Below are positions 24,625 to 33,584 of a DNA stretch of 64,000 bases, piece after piece; positions within the stretch are counted from its first letter, which is position 1; each line of letters starts with the position of its first letter. The stretch comes from Hymenobacter montanus. Its GTDB lineage: Bacteria > Bacteroidota > Bacteroidia > Cytophagales > Hymenobacteraceae. The notes beneath the pieces are model-generated. The model did not search any database and was not told where the DNA came from. It was given only the letters and a program-made list of their open reading frames with translations. Where the stretch lies: contig NZ_JACXAD010000005.1 in NCBI RefSeq assembly GCF_014699115.1, positions 62,001-126,000 on the forward strand, given 5' to 3'. A program made the translations under genes and the position numbers.

Positions 24625-27534
24625 TTACAGGGTGAAGTTTAGCCGGGCGAAGTAGTAGCCACCGTTGAACCCGAACTGGTTAGCGTTGTAGACAAAACGG
24701 TTACGGTTGGTATTGTCCAGATTGCCCGCGTAGCTCAAGTCGGGTCTGCTGGTATCGGGCTTACCATTCGGGAGCAGTGGCGGCGCGTTGAAGTTGTTGG
24801 GGTCGTTGCGGGGGTTGAGGCGAAACTTGTCGGGATACACATTAAACAAGTTATTGGCACCCAACGTGAGGCCAACCTGCTTGAGAACCTGCACGTTCAC
24901 GGACAAATCCGTAACCCACTTCGCCGAGAACGTCTGGTCGAACAGCGCGGCATTGGCCGGGTTGGCATCTCTGAATTGCACTTCGCCAAAACGTACTACC
25001 CGAGCCTCAATGCCGAAGATGCCGACGCCGTAGTTGGCTGCCAGGTTAATCTTATTGCGGGGTTGGGCCGATTCGATGCGCGTGCGCTGCTGCCGGTCAA
25101 AAAGAGTGTTTTGCAGGCTAAGGTCTTCGTTGATGGTGCTGGAGGATGTATTTAAGCTGCGTACGAACGTCTCGGTGAAGTTGGCGGCCACGGTGAGGCC
25201 GAGGCGGCTCTCGCCAAAGGTCAGACGCTCGTTGGCCACAACATCAATGCCGCGGGTGCGCGTGTTAATCGCATTGGCAAAGAATTGGACCCGGCTCACA
25301 TCGGGACGGGATGCCAGGATTTGGTCCACCGTGGGCTGTTGAGCCGGCGGCAAAGTGGAAGGTGGGTTGCTCTTGGCAAACTGCGAGGAGAGCACGATTC
25401 TATCATTGATGTCAATTTGGTAGGCATCCACAGTGAGCGTGATGGTTTGAGCGACCCGAGCGGTTATACCCAAACTATAGTTCACCGACTTTTCTTGCTT
25501 GAGGGCACCTACCCCGAAGCCCTTCTGACCCGGCGTCGAGAAACTGTTGCGAACAATGGGGTCATCGTTATTTACCGTGAGCACCTGATTAGGCAGCCCG
25601 CTTATAAATTGGGTGCTGGTGTTGGTGAAATAACGCTGCTGAAGAGAGGGAGCGCGGAAGCCATTGCCAATCGAGCCACGCAAGGCCAGCCCGTCGAGGA
25701 TGCTGAAACGGGCGGCCGCCTGGCCGCTCACGTTCGAGCCAAAGTCGCTGTAGTTTTCGGCCCGGCCCGCCAGACGCAGCAGCAGCTTCTCGGTTACGTC
25801 ACTTTCGAGGTCGAGGTAGCCGGCCACGTTGGAACGCGACTTGTCTACTTCATCGCTGGGCTGGTAGCCCGGAAATACCTGCGCCCCGGCCGCTTTGGTT
25901 CCACCAATGGGGTTAGCGTTGAGATAGGAATTTCGTTCACCGGCCCCAATCTGGAACTGGTCGACGCGGTATTCCCCACCGAAGGCAACGTTTAACGTCG
26001 CCAGCGGGCCGACTTCCGAGAATCTACGCGAAAAGCCCAGGTTGGTGGTATTCTGGCCGAAGCGCAGCTTGCCCGCGTAAAATTCGGTTTGGTTGCGGAT
26101 GCCGGGTCCCTGCGGCAGCGAGGCGTTTACGGTATTGGTAATGTCGAAGCGCAGCTCGTTGCGGCCGTAGGTGTTGCTCAGGTCAACGGCAAAGCCGGCG
26201 AGGCTGGCCCGCAGGCCGACAATGGCCGACTGGTCGTCGATGGTGGTGTTGATGAAAGGCAGGAAGCCGTTCGGGAAAATCGTGAGGTCGCTTTGCGCAG
26301 GCTGGTTGGGCAGGCGGTAAAAGCCAGCGGCCTTGCCCGTGCGGTGCGTCACACCACCCGCTACGTAAGCCTCCACGCCGCCGCCCAGCCGGTAAGCCGC
26401 ATTCAGAAAACCGCCGTAGTTGCGCGACTCCGAGTTGCCTACCCGCATGTTTTTACGGTCGAAGCCGTTTTGGGCCACCAACGCATCGTCCTGGGCTTTG
26501 AGGGCCCGGCGCTCCGCCTCATTGAGGGGAATAGAGCTGGGGATGTTATCCGGATTGGGCTGCCCCGCTCCGGGATAAGCCGGATTAGGCTTCGAGGGGT
26601 AATTGCCGCCGTTGCCCCCCAAGTACATAAGCGGAGCGGTGTCCTCAAAGGTCCGGTTGGTGTAGCCGCGGTTCAGGAATTGCCCACTCACATCCAGAAA
26701 GCCGCGGCCGCCCAGCCCAATGCCAATGTTGGCATCGCCTTGAATCACCCGGCCGTCGCCTTCATACGTTTGGCCGCCGGTGGCGCTGGCGGTTACCCCG
26801 GTTGAATCATTCTTCAGCTGAATGTTGATAACGCCGGCAATGGCATCGGAGCCGTACTGGGCGGCGGCACCTTCGCGCAGCACTTCGATGCGCTTGATCG
26901 AAGCCAGGGGAATAACGTTCAAGTCGGTACCCACCGAGCCCCGGCCCACGGTACCATTGATGTTAACCAAGGCCGAGTTGTGGCGGCGCTTGCCGTTTAC
27001 CAGCACGAGCACCTGGTCCGGGCCTAACCCGCGCAGAGAAGCGGGGTCCACATGGTCGGTGCCATCGGAAATGGCTTGCCGCGACGACTGAAACGAAGGC
27101 GCCGCGTAAGTGAGTACCTGCGAGACATCGGTTTGCGCGAAGGCCTTGATCTCGCGCGCCGAAATAACGTCGACCGGCGCGGTGGTGAGGATGTTGGAGC
27201 GACCCTCGCTGGCGCGGGAGCCCGTCACGACGACTTCGTTGAGGTCCTGGGCGCTCACTTGCATTGTCACGTCGAACGTGTTGCGCCCGTCCACCGGCAC
27301 GGATTGGGTTTGAAAGCCAATGGCGGAGAAGATAAGCGTAGCATCCGGGCTCACTTCCAGGGCGAAGTTGCCGTTGCTGTTGGTAGCCAAGCCATTGGTG
27401 GTGCCTTTCTCGAGCACCGTAGCCCCTGGAATAGCCTCGCCTCGGCTGCCGAGTACGCGCCCCGAGACGGATATTTTCTGGGCGTTAGCTGTTAATCCTA
27501 GCAGGACGAACAGCAACAGTAAGAGTTGTTTCAT
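24625..27534 (-). CDS. TonB-dependent receptor
   Basis: A 969-residue outer-membrane receptor that takes up a bound substrate using energy passed by TonB. Signal peptide (ends LTANAQ), CarboxypepD_reg-like domain (about 20-105, 'GRVLGSRGEAIPGATVLEKG'), plug (about 110-240, 'LNEVVVTGSRASEGRSNILT', 'LRGLGPDQVLVLVNGKRRHN', 'VLREGAAAQYGSDAIAGVIN') and a 22-strand barrel ending in 'GGYYFARLNFTL' with the expected final aromatic and hydrophobic residues. 'RASEGRSNIL' and 'GKRRHNSALV' are typical of the non-SusC receptor group; no SusD gene follows. The substrate cannot be named. Confidence 0.93.
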   Translation of the reverse strand: MKQLLLLLFVLLGLTANAQKISVSGRVLGSRGEAIPGATVLEKGTTNGLATNSNGNFALEVSPDATLIFSAIGFQTQSVPVDGRNTFDVTMQVSAQDLNEVVVTGSRASEGRSNILTTAPVDVISAREIKAFAQTDVSQVLTYAAPSFQSSRQAISDGTDHVDPASLRGLGPDQVLVLVNGKRRHNSALVNINGTVGRGSVGTDLNVIPLASIKRIEVLREGAAAQYGSDAIAGVINIQLKNDSTGVTASATGGQTYEGDGRVIQGDANIGIGLGGRGFLDVSGQFLNRGYTNRTFEDTAPLMYLGGNGGNYPSKPNPAYPGAGQPNPDNIPSSIPLNEAERRALKAQDDALVAQNGFDRKNMRVGNSESRNYGGFLNAAYRLGGGVEAYVAGGVTHRTGKAAGFYRLPNQPAQSDLTIFPNGFLPFINTTIDDQSAIVGLRASLAGFAVDLSNTYGRNELRFDITNTVNASLPQGPGIRNQTEFYAGKLRFGQNTTNLGFSRRFSEVGPLATLNVAFGGEYRVDQFQIGAGERNSYLNANPIGGTKAAGAQVFPGYQPSDEVDKSRSNVAGYLDLESDVTEKLLLRLAGRAENYSDFGSNVSGQAAARFSILDGLALRGSIGNGFRAPSLQQRYFTNTSTQFISGLPNQVLTVNNDDPIVRNSFSTPGQKGFGVGALKQEKSVNYSLGITARVAQTITLTVDAYQIDINDRIVLSSQFAKSNPPSTLPPAQQPTVDQILASRPDVSRVQFFANAINTRTRGIDVVANERLTFGESRLGLTVAANFTETFVRSLNTSSSTINEDLSLQNTLFDRQQRTRIESAQPRNKINLAANYGVGIFGIEARVVRFGEVQFRDANPANAALFDQTFSAKWVTDLSVNVQVLKQVGLTLGANNLFNVYPDKFRLNPRNDPNNFNAPPLLPNGKPDTSRPDLSYAGNLDNTNRNRFVYNANQFGFNGGYYFARLNFTL

Positions 27535-27551
27535 GAAGAAATGCAGATGTA

Positions 27552-27582
27552 GAAAGTTAAAAGGTTAAGCTGCTTTTCACAA
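27552..27582 (-). promoter_or_regulatory. Possible promoter of the TonB receptor
   Basis: The minus strand shows TTG (27580-27582), 20 bases, then TAACTTTC (27552-27559), one mismatch from TAnnTTTG. It lies 18 bases before the ATG. Confidence 0.4.
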
Positions 27583-27737
27583 TAGCTCCGTTGCTACCGC
27601 GACGTGTTGGTTTACTGGAATTTTGAAATAGCCCCGGGGCTCCCACCCCGGTATTTTCTTGTTTGGATTGCTCAAGGCTCATCCGTGAATGAAGTAGAAC
27701 TGCCAATATACTTCGATCTTAAACAGAAGCAAGAGCC

Positions 27738-28301
27738 TTATTTTAAGCGGAAGGTGAAAGGCAATTCATACACGACGGGCAGCGCCTTGGTGCCCAGCCG
27801 GCCCGGTAGCCACTGGTCGGGCACGGTGCGGGCCACGCGCAGAGCCTCTTCGTCGCAGCCACTGCCGATGCCGCGCACTACCTGGTAGTCGCTGAGATGC
27901 CCGAGGGTATCGACCACGAATGACACCACTACCCGACCCTGCACGTTGCGGGCCTCCGCCGCGGGTGGGTACCTGAGCTTGGACGTGTAAGCGGCCAGGG
28001 CCTCGTGCCCGCCAATGAACCAGGGTGGCTGCGTTAATTGGATGCTCTCCCAGCGGCCGCGGGAAACTTCAGCCTTGTACAGTTTGTCGTCGGGCCGGCA
28101 ATACACCAGCTTGTTGGCCGTGTGGTCATAACGCTGGGTTACGACTCGCTCACCCAGGGCGGAGTAGCTGTAGTACTCCCATTCGCCTACTTTCTCCCCT
28201 TTCTCCAGGACGCCGCTTTCCCAGGTAGTCGACCGCTGCCGCTGAGCAGTTGCCGCAAACGGCAATAGCAATAAAGTACAAAATAGTAGAACTTTGTTCA
28301 T
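27738..28301 (-). CDS. TonB-family C-terminal domain protein
   Basis: A 187-residue exported protein. A cleavable signal (MNKVLLFCTLLLLPFAATAQ) is followed by a middle part with an antitoxin-like 'WEYYSYSALGERVVTQRYDH' repeat-type segment and a TonB C-terminal domain from about residue 105 ('YPPAAEARNVQGRVVVSFVV', ending 'LPFTFRLK'). True TonB has an uncleaved N-terminal membrane anchor; here the signal looks cleavable, so it may be a periplasmic TonB-like protein rather than the energy transducer itself. It lies upstream of the TonB receptor on the same strand. Confidence 0.8.
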   Translation of the reverse strand: MNKVLLFCTLLLLPFAATAQRQRSTTWESGVLEKGEKVGEWEYYSYSALGERVVTQRYDHTANKLVYCRPDDKLYKAEVSRGRWESIQLTQPPWFIGGHEALAAYTSKLRYPPAAEARNVQGRVVVSFVVDTLGHLSDYQVVRGIGSGCDEEALRVARTVPDQWLPGRLGTKALPVVYELPFTFRLK

Positions 28302-28806
28302 AGGAGAATAGAGATCATGGCATAACTTTGCGAAAAGCACTTTTAGTGCCAGATCAGCGCAATATACTGGGTTCTCACGGATGTGGCCATCATTCTTCTT
28401 CCCAATTCCTATTTTCTCTTTTTTGCCCTATTTCTTACTAATACAATCCTGCCAGGCGCAGGGCCACGGCAACGCATGGTCCGGGCGCGGGTCAGGCCGC
28501 TGGCCACCGGGGCCTATGGCCGCTATCCCCCCCGTTCCGGCACTTCGCCACTCACGAAACGCCAAGCTGAACGGCCTTACTGCAAGACCAGCGGCTGCTC
28601 AGCAGGCAGTAGCTGCCGGTGCCCGCGCTACCAGCTACGGGGCAAGTATTAGCTTTTAGCGCTCCATCCCCACGTGGGAGCCAACGGTAGTCAGGCGGGA
28701 GCTGAGGCATTCCTGACCGTTACGAAGCAGGCTGCCGAATGGACCTTGGCATAGCGTTCTTACCGCTACACCTCGACAGCACCGGGCCCAGACCGGGCAG
28801 CGAGCA
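28302..28806. other. 505-base gap without a recognised gene
   Basis: No frame here resembles a known family. A 92-codon plus-strand frame (28381-28659) begins with a hydrophobic stretch but becomes low in recognisable structure, and is not called. No strong hairpin or consensus promoter was seen. Confidence 0.5.
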
Positions 28807-29664
28807 TCAGGCCATTACGGCTACTAAGCGCAGTACCGCTTCCCCCAACTGCTCGCTGCCGATAAGCCGCGCCTGCGAGCGGGCCTCGACTGGGCTGAGC
28901 CCTTTGGTGAAGAGCCGCCAGGCGGTATCGGCAGGCAGGACGACTTCGGCCGCTGGCACCGCCTGGGCATCGAGTGGTTGGAAACCCCAGGCGGCCGGGG
29001 CTTTCACCAGTTGCCAGCCATTGCCGCGCAGGCCCTCAATGCGGACCTGTACTACCGTGCCAACGGGGGCGGCAACTTCCCGGTAAGCATGCGGCAGCCC
29101 GCGCAGCAGCGTTTCGATGAAGGGGCCAAACAACTCCTCGCTCAGCAGCCCCGGTCCGCCCACCGCCGCGTGAATCTGCTGCTGGTGGTGCCACTTTTCG
29201 GTGTACTCGCGGGCTACGTGAAACCAGTTGGCCGACTCCGTTTCGCCGGCCCACCCCACGGCGAAAGCCGCCGGAGCGAACGGGTCGAGCGTAGCCAGGA
29301 AAGCCGTGTACTCAGCCCCCGACTGCGCCAGCAGGTCAATCAGGATGGTTGGGCTGAGGCGCCGGGCGGCCCGCACCCAGTCGCCATTCAGGCGGTTGAG
29401 GAAGGTTACCAGGCCATCGTAAGAGTGAGGGTCGTCGGGGGCTTCGGCGAAATACCCGTCGCGCAGCATCGACAGCGAGCGCAGGTTGCCGTCGAGCAGA
29501 TGCGCCGCCACGTCTTTCACCGTCCACTGCCGGGCCAAGGTAGGCCGCTGCCAATCAGCGGGCGACAACGACCGCAGCAGCTCGGTCAGCAGCTGGTCCA
29601 GCACCGGAAACAAAGGCAGGACGTTAATAGGAGCAGTTGGTGAAGGAGCCAGAGGAGTAGTCAT
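28807..29664 (-). CDS. Maleylpyruvate isomerase-like DinB-superfamily protein
   Basis: A 285-residue protein of the mycothiol-dependent maleylpyruvate isomerase N-terminal group. The four-helix bundle starts at about residue 15 with 'LDQLLTELLRSLSPADWQRP' and has the metal-ligand-type His in 'WTVKDVAAHLLDGNLRSLSM'; a second ligand region is 'FHVAREYTEKWHHQQQIHAA'. The C-terminal 100 residues form an SCP2-like part. I start at the ATG 29662-29664. Bacteroidota make bacillithiol rather than mycothiol, so it may be a thiol transferase using another low-weight thiol (inference). Confidence 0.8.
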   Translation of the reverse strand: MTTPLAPSPTAPINVLPLFPVLDQLLTELLRSLSPADWQRPTLARQWTVKDVAAHLLDGNLRSLSMLRDGYFAEAPDDPHSYDGLVTFLNRLNGDWVRAARRLSPTILIDLLAQSGAEYTAFLATLDPFAPAAFAVGWAGETESANWFHVAREYTEKWHHQQQIHAAVGGPGLLSEELFGPFIETLLRGLPHAYREVAAPVGTVVQVRIEGLRGNGWQLVKAPAAWGFQPLDAQAVPAAEVVLPADTAWRLFTKGLSPVEARSQARLIGSEQLGEAVLRLVAVMA

Positions 29665-29869
29665 CAGGTAAGCTCGCGTTTTATGGTATGAGCTGCGCAC
29701 CGGGTAGTCGGCGCTACCGCGCTTCAAAAATAATGTTGTACACGGCAGTCACTTTGATTTTGCGCAGGTTCGGGGGTGAGAATCCCGCTCGCATTACCTA
29801 ATGTCCCGCCGATGCTGATTCTCTTATCCAAAAAACGCTAGCGCCCAGGTCTTCAAGTAGCATTAAAAC

Positions 29870-29907
29870 AAAAGCGCCGGACTGCTGGTCTGGGCAGTCC
29901 GGCGCTT
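29870..29907 (-). terminator. Terminator of cystathionine gamma-synthase
   Basis: A perfect 14-bp stem (AAGCGCCGGACTGC with its complement) with an eight-base loop, 26 bases past the stop; the minus strand continues with TTTTG. Confidence 0.85.
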
Positions 29908-29932
29908 CCGGTTTAGCTTAGCCGATGCTGCG

Positions 29933-31072
29933 CTAGCCGATGGCCTGCGCCAGGTCCTCGATCAAGTCTTCGGCGTCCTCGATGCCCACGCTGAGGCGGA
30001 TAAGCGAGTCGCTCAGGCCGGATTTACGGCGCTGCTCGGCCGGGATGCTGGCGTGGGTCATGCTGGCGGGGTGGCCGCTGAGGCTTTCGACGCCGCCCAG
30101 GCTTTCGGCCAGGGTGAAGTAGTGGAATTTCTCGAGCACGGCGATGGCATCCTCCTGGCGGTCGCCCTTCAGCACGAAGGAAATCATGCCGCCGAAGTCC
30201 CGCATTTGCCGGGCAGCCACGGCGTGGTTGGGATGGTTCTCGAAGCCGGGCCAGTACACTTTCTCTACTTTGGGGTGCTGGCGGAGGAATTCGGCCACGG
30301 CACGGCCGTTCTCGCAGTGCCGCTGCATGCGCAGGTGCAGCGTTTTCAGGCCCCGCAGCACCAGGAAGCAGTCCTGCGGGCCGGGCGTGCCGCCGCAGGC
30401 ATTTTGCAGGAAGCGCAGCCGCTCATGCAGCTCATCATCCTTCACCACGAGGGCGCCCATCACGGTATCGGAGTGGCCGGCCATGTACTTGGTGAGCGAG
30501 TACATCACGATGTCGGCCCCCAAATCCATGGGCGTTTGCAGGTAGGGCGTGCTAAAGGTGTTGTCGACGGCCAGCAGGGCGCCGCACTCCCGGGCCACGG
30601 CCGCCGCGGCGGCAATGTCGATAACGTTCAGCAGGGGGTTGGTGGGGGTTTCGACCCAGATCAGCTTGGTCTTGGGGCCGGCTACGGCGCGCACGGCGGC
30701 CATATCGTGCATGGGCACGAAGTGAAATTTAATGCCCAGCGGCTCGTACACTTTCGTGAACAGGCGGTAGCTGCCGCCGTAGAGGTCATTGGTCGAAATT
30801 ACTTCGTCGCCGGGCTGCAGCAGCTTGGCCACGCAGTCGATGGCCGCCATGCCCGTGGCGAAGGCCAGCCCGTGCCGGCCGTTGTCGAGGGCGGCCAGGG
30901 CATCCTGCAGCTGGGAACGGGTGGGGTTGTGGGTGCGCGAGTACTCGAAGCCTTTGTGGTCGCCGGGCGAGCGCTGCACGTAGGTCGAGGTCTGGTAAAT
31001 GGGCGTCATGATGGCCCCGGTGGCGGGGTCCGGGTGGACGCCGGCGTGAATGGCTTTGGTGGCGAATTTCAT
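29933..31072 (-). CDS. metB: Cystathionine gamma-synthase / related PLP enzyme
   Basis: A 379-residue Cys/Met-metabolism PLP enzyme that joins an O-acylhomoserine with cysteine to make cystathionine, on the path to methionine. The PLP lysine is Lys195 in 'MYSLTKYMAGHSDTVMGALV'; other marks are 'EYSRTHNPTRSQLQDALA', 'ISTNDLYGGSYRLF' and 'SLGGVESLSGHPASMTHASI'. Family members include cystathionine beta/gamma-lyases with the same signature, so the exact reaction is the best guess rather than certain. It is a single gene with its own terminator. Confidence 0.88.
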   Translation of the reverse strand: MKFATKAIHAGVHPDPATGAIMTPIYQTSTYVQRSPGDHKGFEYSRTHNPTRSQLQDALAALDNGRHGLAFATGMAAIDCVAKLLQPGDEVISTNDLYGGSYRLFTKVYEPLGIKFHFVPMHDMAAVRAVAGPKTKLIWVETPTNPLLNVIDIAAAAAVARECGALLAVDNTFSTPYLQTPMDLGADIVMYSLTKYMAGHSDTVMGALVVKDDELHERLRFLQNACGGTPGPQDCFLVLRGLKTLHLRMQRHCENGRAVAEFLRQHPKVEKVYWPGFENHPNHAVAARQMRDFGGMISFVLKGDRQEDAIAVLEKFHYFTLAESLGGVESLSGHPASMTHASIPAEQRRKSGLSDSLIRLSVGIEDAEDLIEDLAQAIG

Positions 31073-31245
31073 GGAAGCAAAAATATAATTTTAAGACGAT
31101 CAGCCAGAACAAAGCGGTGAGCTAGTCCGCCTTGGGCCGGCAAGTTACGGCGGCCAGCCAAGGCTAAGCCGAAATCTGGGCCCAGGTTATATTCGCAGGT
31201 TCGAGCATTTTCCGACATCTCACCATCTCCAAATTTGTGCGCAAC

Positions 31246-32151
31246 ATGAAACAACTCTTACTGCTTTTTATTTGCCTGCTTTGGGGCGGGGCCGCCTTTG
31301 CCGCGTCGAGCCCGGTGCTCTCGGCCGCCGATTCGGTAGCGCGCTGGCAGAAGGCCCAGCGGGCCTACGTCGATTCCATCGACCGCACGCTCCACTACCA
31401 GCAAGGCCACCTCAAGCTGCCCGGCGGCGTGGCCGAGCTGACGGTGCCCCGCGGATTTCGCTTTCTCGACTCGGCCCAGACGGCGCGGGTGCTCACCACC
31501 ATCTGGGGCAACCCCAAGAGCGAATGCCTGGGCATGCTGCTGCCCGAAAAATACAGCCCGGCCGAGGGCGATTCCTGGGCCTACGTTATTCGGTACGACC
31601 CCATGGGCTACGTGAAAGACAGTGATGCCGAAGACATCGACTACAACGAGCTGCTGGAGGAAATGCAGAACGATACGCGCGAGGGCAACAAGGAGCGGGA
31701 GGCCGCGGGCTTCGAGCCGGTGTACCTGCTGGGGTGGGCCGCCAACCCCTTCTACGACCAGCAGAAGAATGCCCTGCACTGGGCCAAGTCCCTGCGCTTC
31801 GGCAACAGCCCCGACACGACCCTCAACTACAACGTGCGCCTGCTCGGCCGCAAGGGCGTGCTCGTGCTCAATGCCGTGGGCGTGCCGCGCCAGCTGAGCG
31901 AAATCAGGGCCAGCATTCCCGGGCTGCTGGCCAACGTGACTTTTGCCAAAGGGGAGCGGTACGCCGACTTCAACCCCAGCCTCGACGAAGTGGCCGCCTA
32001 CACCATCGGGGGCCTGGTGGCCGGCAAGGTGCTGGCCAAAGTCGGCCTGTTCGCCCTGATTCTCAAGTTCTGGAAGTTGGGCCTGCTGGCCTTGGGTGGG
32101 GCCTGGGCCGCCCTCAAGCGGTTTTTGGGGTTCGGCGCGAAAGAATCCTGA
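31246..32151 (+). CDS. DUF2167 membrane-associated protein
   Basis: A 301-residue exported protein of the DUF2167 family. The ATG at 31246 opens a signal peptide (MKQLLLLFICLLWGGAAFA); a GTG nine bases upstream is possible. Family marks are 'VAELTVPRGFRFLDSAQTAR', 'YVIRYDPMGYVKDSDAEDID', 'LGWAANPFYDQQKNALHWAK' and 'YNVRLLGRKGVLVLNAVG'. The C-terminus has two hydrophobic segments ('YTIGGLVAGKVLAKVGLFAL', 'WKLGLLALGGAWAALKRFLG') that probably anchor it in a membrane. No function is known for the family. Confidence 0.88.
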   Translation: MKQLLLLFICLLWGGAAFAASSPVLSAADSVARWQKAQRAYVDSIDRTLHYQQGHLKLPGGVAELTVPRGFRFLDSAQTARVLTTIWGNPKSECLGMLLPEKYSPAEGDSWAYVIRYDPMGYVKDSDAEDIDYNELLEEMQNDTREGNKEREAAGFEPVYLLGWAANPFYDQQKNALHWAKSLRFGNSPDTTLNYNVRLLGRKGVLVLNAVGVPRQLSEIRASIPGLLANVTFAKGERYADFNPSLDEVAAYTIGGLVAGKVLAKVGLFALILKFWKLGLLALGGAWAALKRFLGFGAKES

Positions 32152-32276
32152 CCCCGCGACCGACCACTAGCTCAAGCGTAGCGTAAAGGCTCGGTACTGA
32201 CGAGGCCGTTCGGGTGGGCTCACGAGCCCATCTTGAGTGGCCTGACCTGAGCGGCTCCGCCCTACCTTCGCGGTCC

Positions 32277-32987
32277 ATGAAATTTCTGCGCGAGCTTCTC
32301 CAGAAAAACTTCTCCACCCTGCTCACCATGTTTCTGCTGGTGGCGGTGCCGCTGGCGGGCTCATCGTCGCTGCTGATGCTGCTGCGCCAGCAGCCTACGC
32401 TCCTGCAGGGGCTGAGCCCCGGCCAGCAGCTACTGTACTTCGTGGTCATTGCCTTCACCATGGCCAGCGCCCTCACGCCCACCACGTTCGTGGCCATCGT
32501 GACGGGGTATTACTTCGGCTGGCCCGGCGTGGCGGGCGTGGTGCTGGCTTATGCGCTGGCTTCCGCCATCGGCTACGAGCTGGCCCAGCGCATCGACCAC
32601 GGCAAGCTGCGCCAGTTCCTGCACCTGTTTCCCAAAGCGGAAGCCGTACTCGGCGAGCTGCAGCACCAGAACTGGCAACTCATCCTCCTCACCCGCCTCT
32701 CCCCCGTGCTGCCCTTCGCCCTGATGACGTTTGTGCTAGCCATCGTGGGGGTGCCGCGGCGGCGCTTTCTGCTGGCTTCGGTAGTAGGCATGCTGCCGCG
32801 CAGCCTGTTCTTTTACTGGCTGGGCACCGAGGCTTCCAACGTGCTGGCCCTGCTGCACGACCCGGATCAGGGCCGGCTGAGCAAAGTCTTCCTGGTTAGC
32901 CTGGTGGCGGCTTCGCTTTTCGGGCTGCTCGTCGTTTTCAACCGGGCCTTACAAAAGGCCTTGCGCGGCGCCACCGACAATCCGTAA
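32277..32987 (+). CDS. TVP38/TMEM64 (VTT-domain) membrane protein
   Basis: A 236-residue inner-membrane protein with about six hydrophobic helices of the VTT/SNARE-associated family. The core motif region is 'GYYFGWPGVAGVVLAYALAS' and 'LLTRLSPVLPFALMTFVLAI' with 'VPRRRFLLASVVGMLPRSLF'. Proteins of this fold are thought to move lipids or small ions between membrane leaflets. I start at the ATG 32277 (MKFLRELL). It lies just upstream of the tRNA-Arg gene. Confidence 0.88.
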   Translation: MKFLRELLQKNFSTLLTMFLLVAVPLAGSSSLLMLLRQQPTLLQGLSPGQQLLYFVVIAFTMASALTPTTFVAIVTGYYFGWPGVAGVVLAYALASAIGYELAQRIDHGKLRQFLHLFPKAEAVLGELQHQNWQLILLTRLSPVLPFALMTFVLAIVGVPRRRFLLASVVGMLPRSLFFYWLGTEASNVLALLHDPDQGRLSKVFLVSLVAASLFGLLVVFNRALQKALRGATDNP

Positions 32988-33056
32988 AATGTTGAGTTGA
33001 TTATTAGCCAATTACTGGCTCAAATCGCTTTTTATCACGAAAAAAGTGCTCCCGGC

Positions 33057-33088
33057 TTGCACTGCCGCCTTTTTCTCCCTTACCTTTG
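33057..33088 (+). promoter_or_regulatory. Promoter of tRNA-Arg
   Basis: TTG at 33057-33059, 21 bases, then TACCTTTG at 33081-33088, an exact Bacteroidota promoter. The predicted start falls about 12 bases before the mature tRNA. Confidence 0.7.
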
Positions 33089-33107
33089 CGCTCCCAACAC
33101 GGGAACA

Positions 33108-33181
33108 GGTTGTGTAGCTCAATTGGATAGAGCATCTGACTACGAATCAGAAGGTTTAAGGTTCGACTCCTTACACGACCA
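33108..33181 (+). tRNA. tRNA-Arg(ACG)
   Basis: A 74-base cloverleaf. Acceptor GGTTGTG pairs with CACGACC (one T-G pair), D stem GCTC/GAGC, anticodon stem TCTGA/TCAGA with loop CTACGAA giving anticodon ACG, and T stem TAAGG/CCTTA with loop TTCGACT. The discriminator is A33181 and CCA is not encoded. The 3' end marks the edge of an accessory region. Confidence 0.95.
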
Positions 33182-33187
33182 CGAAAA

Positions 33188-33224
33188 AGGCCCTCAGCAT
33201 CACGCTGAGGGCCTTTCTTCTTTT
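33188..33224 (+). terminator. Terminator of tRNA-Arg
   Basis: Perfect 11-bp stem (AGGCCCTCAGC with its complement), five-base loop, then TTCTTCTTTT. Confidence 0.85.
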
Positions 33225-33225
33225 A

Positions 33226-33366
33226 GGGGGGCAAAAAGGGGGGCACAAAAGGCAAGGGGGGCGTATTCCTACCCTCACTGATTCAGCTTCTGGCTGAGAA
33301 TTATGAAAAATGGCCCATTAAGCTAATTTCGCAGTTTTTGGAAAATAGGGGGCAAAAAGGGTGGCA
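33226..33366 (+). repeat. GGGGGCAAAAAGGG direct repeats next to the tRNA
   Basis: Units of the form GGGGGGCAAAAAGGGGGGC occur at 33226-33243, with a shorter relative at 33255-33262, and again at 33348-33366 (GGGGGCAAAAAGGGTGGC). Short G-rich direct repeats beside a tRNA end look like arm-type binding sites of a tyrosine recombinase. No integrase gene is present in the window, so this would be a remnant. Confidence 0.5.
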
Positions 33367-33413
33367 TTGCTTACAATGCACTTACTATTTGGGCAGTAGC
33401 TGCCCGGCTCCTC

Positions 33414-33463
33414 ACACGAACACAAAAAAGACCCTCACAGCACTGTGAAGGTCTTTCTATTTA
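33414..33463 (+). repeat. Degenerate copy of the tRNA-Arg end and its terminator
   Basis: ACACGAACACAAAAAAGACC followed by a CTCACAG/CTGTGAAGG hairpin and TTTCTATTT. It aligns, with a few changes, to 33174-33224 (ACACGACCACGAAAAAGGCC, hairpin, TTTCTTCTTTT). This is the pattern left when an element inserts at a tRNA 3' end and duplicates the attachment site. The hairpin can still act as a terminator. The gap 33225-33584 holds no gene. Confidence 0.55.
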
Positions 33464-33584
33464 CTCGTCAGAAATAATGATACCTGCTGCTTCCTATCTG
33501 GCTGATCTCATTTCAGCACCCCTTGCTACTAAAAAGGTATCACAGATGTTGCGGACTTACTTTTTGTGAGTCCGTATTAAGTTC

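Noticed and set aside
24625-28301. SusC/SusD-type polysaccharide utilisation locus
   Set aside because: The receptor is of the non-SusC type and no SusD lipoprotein or glycoside hydrolase gene is adjacent.
28381-28659. A 92-codon frame with a hydrophobic start
   Set aside because: After the first 30 residues the composition is Ala/Arg/Gly-rich with no motif, and the region has no promoter or ribosome-site support.
30053-31120. A 355-codon plus-strand open frame
   Set aside because: Mirror frame of the cystathionine gamma-synthase gene.
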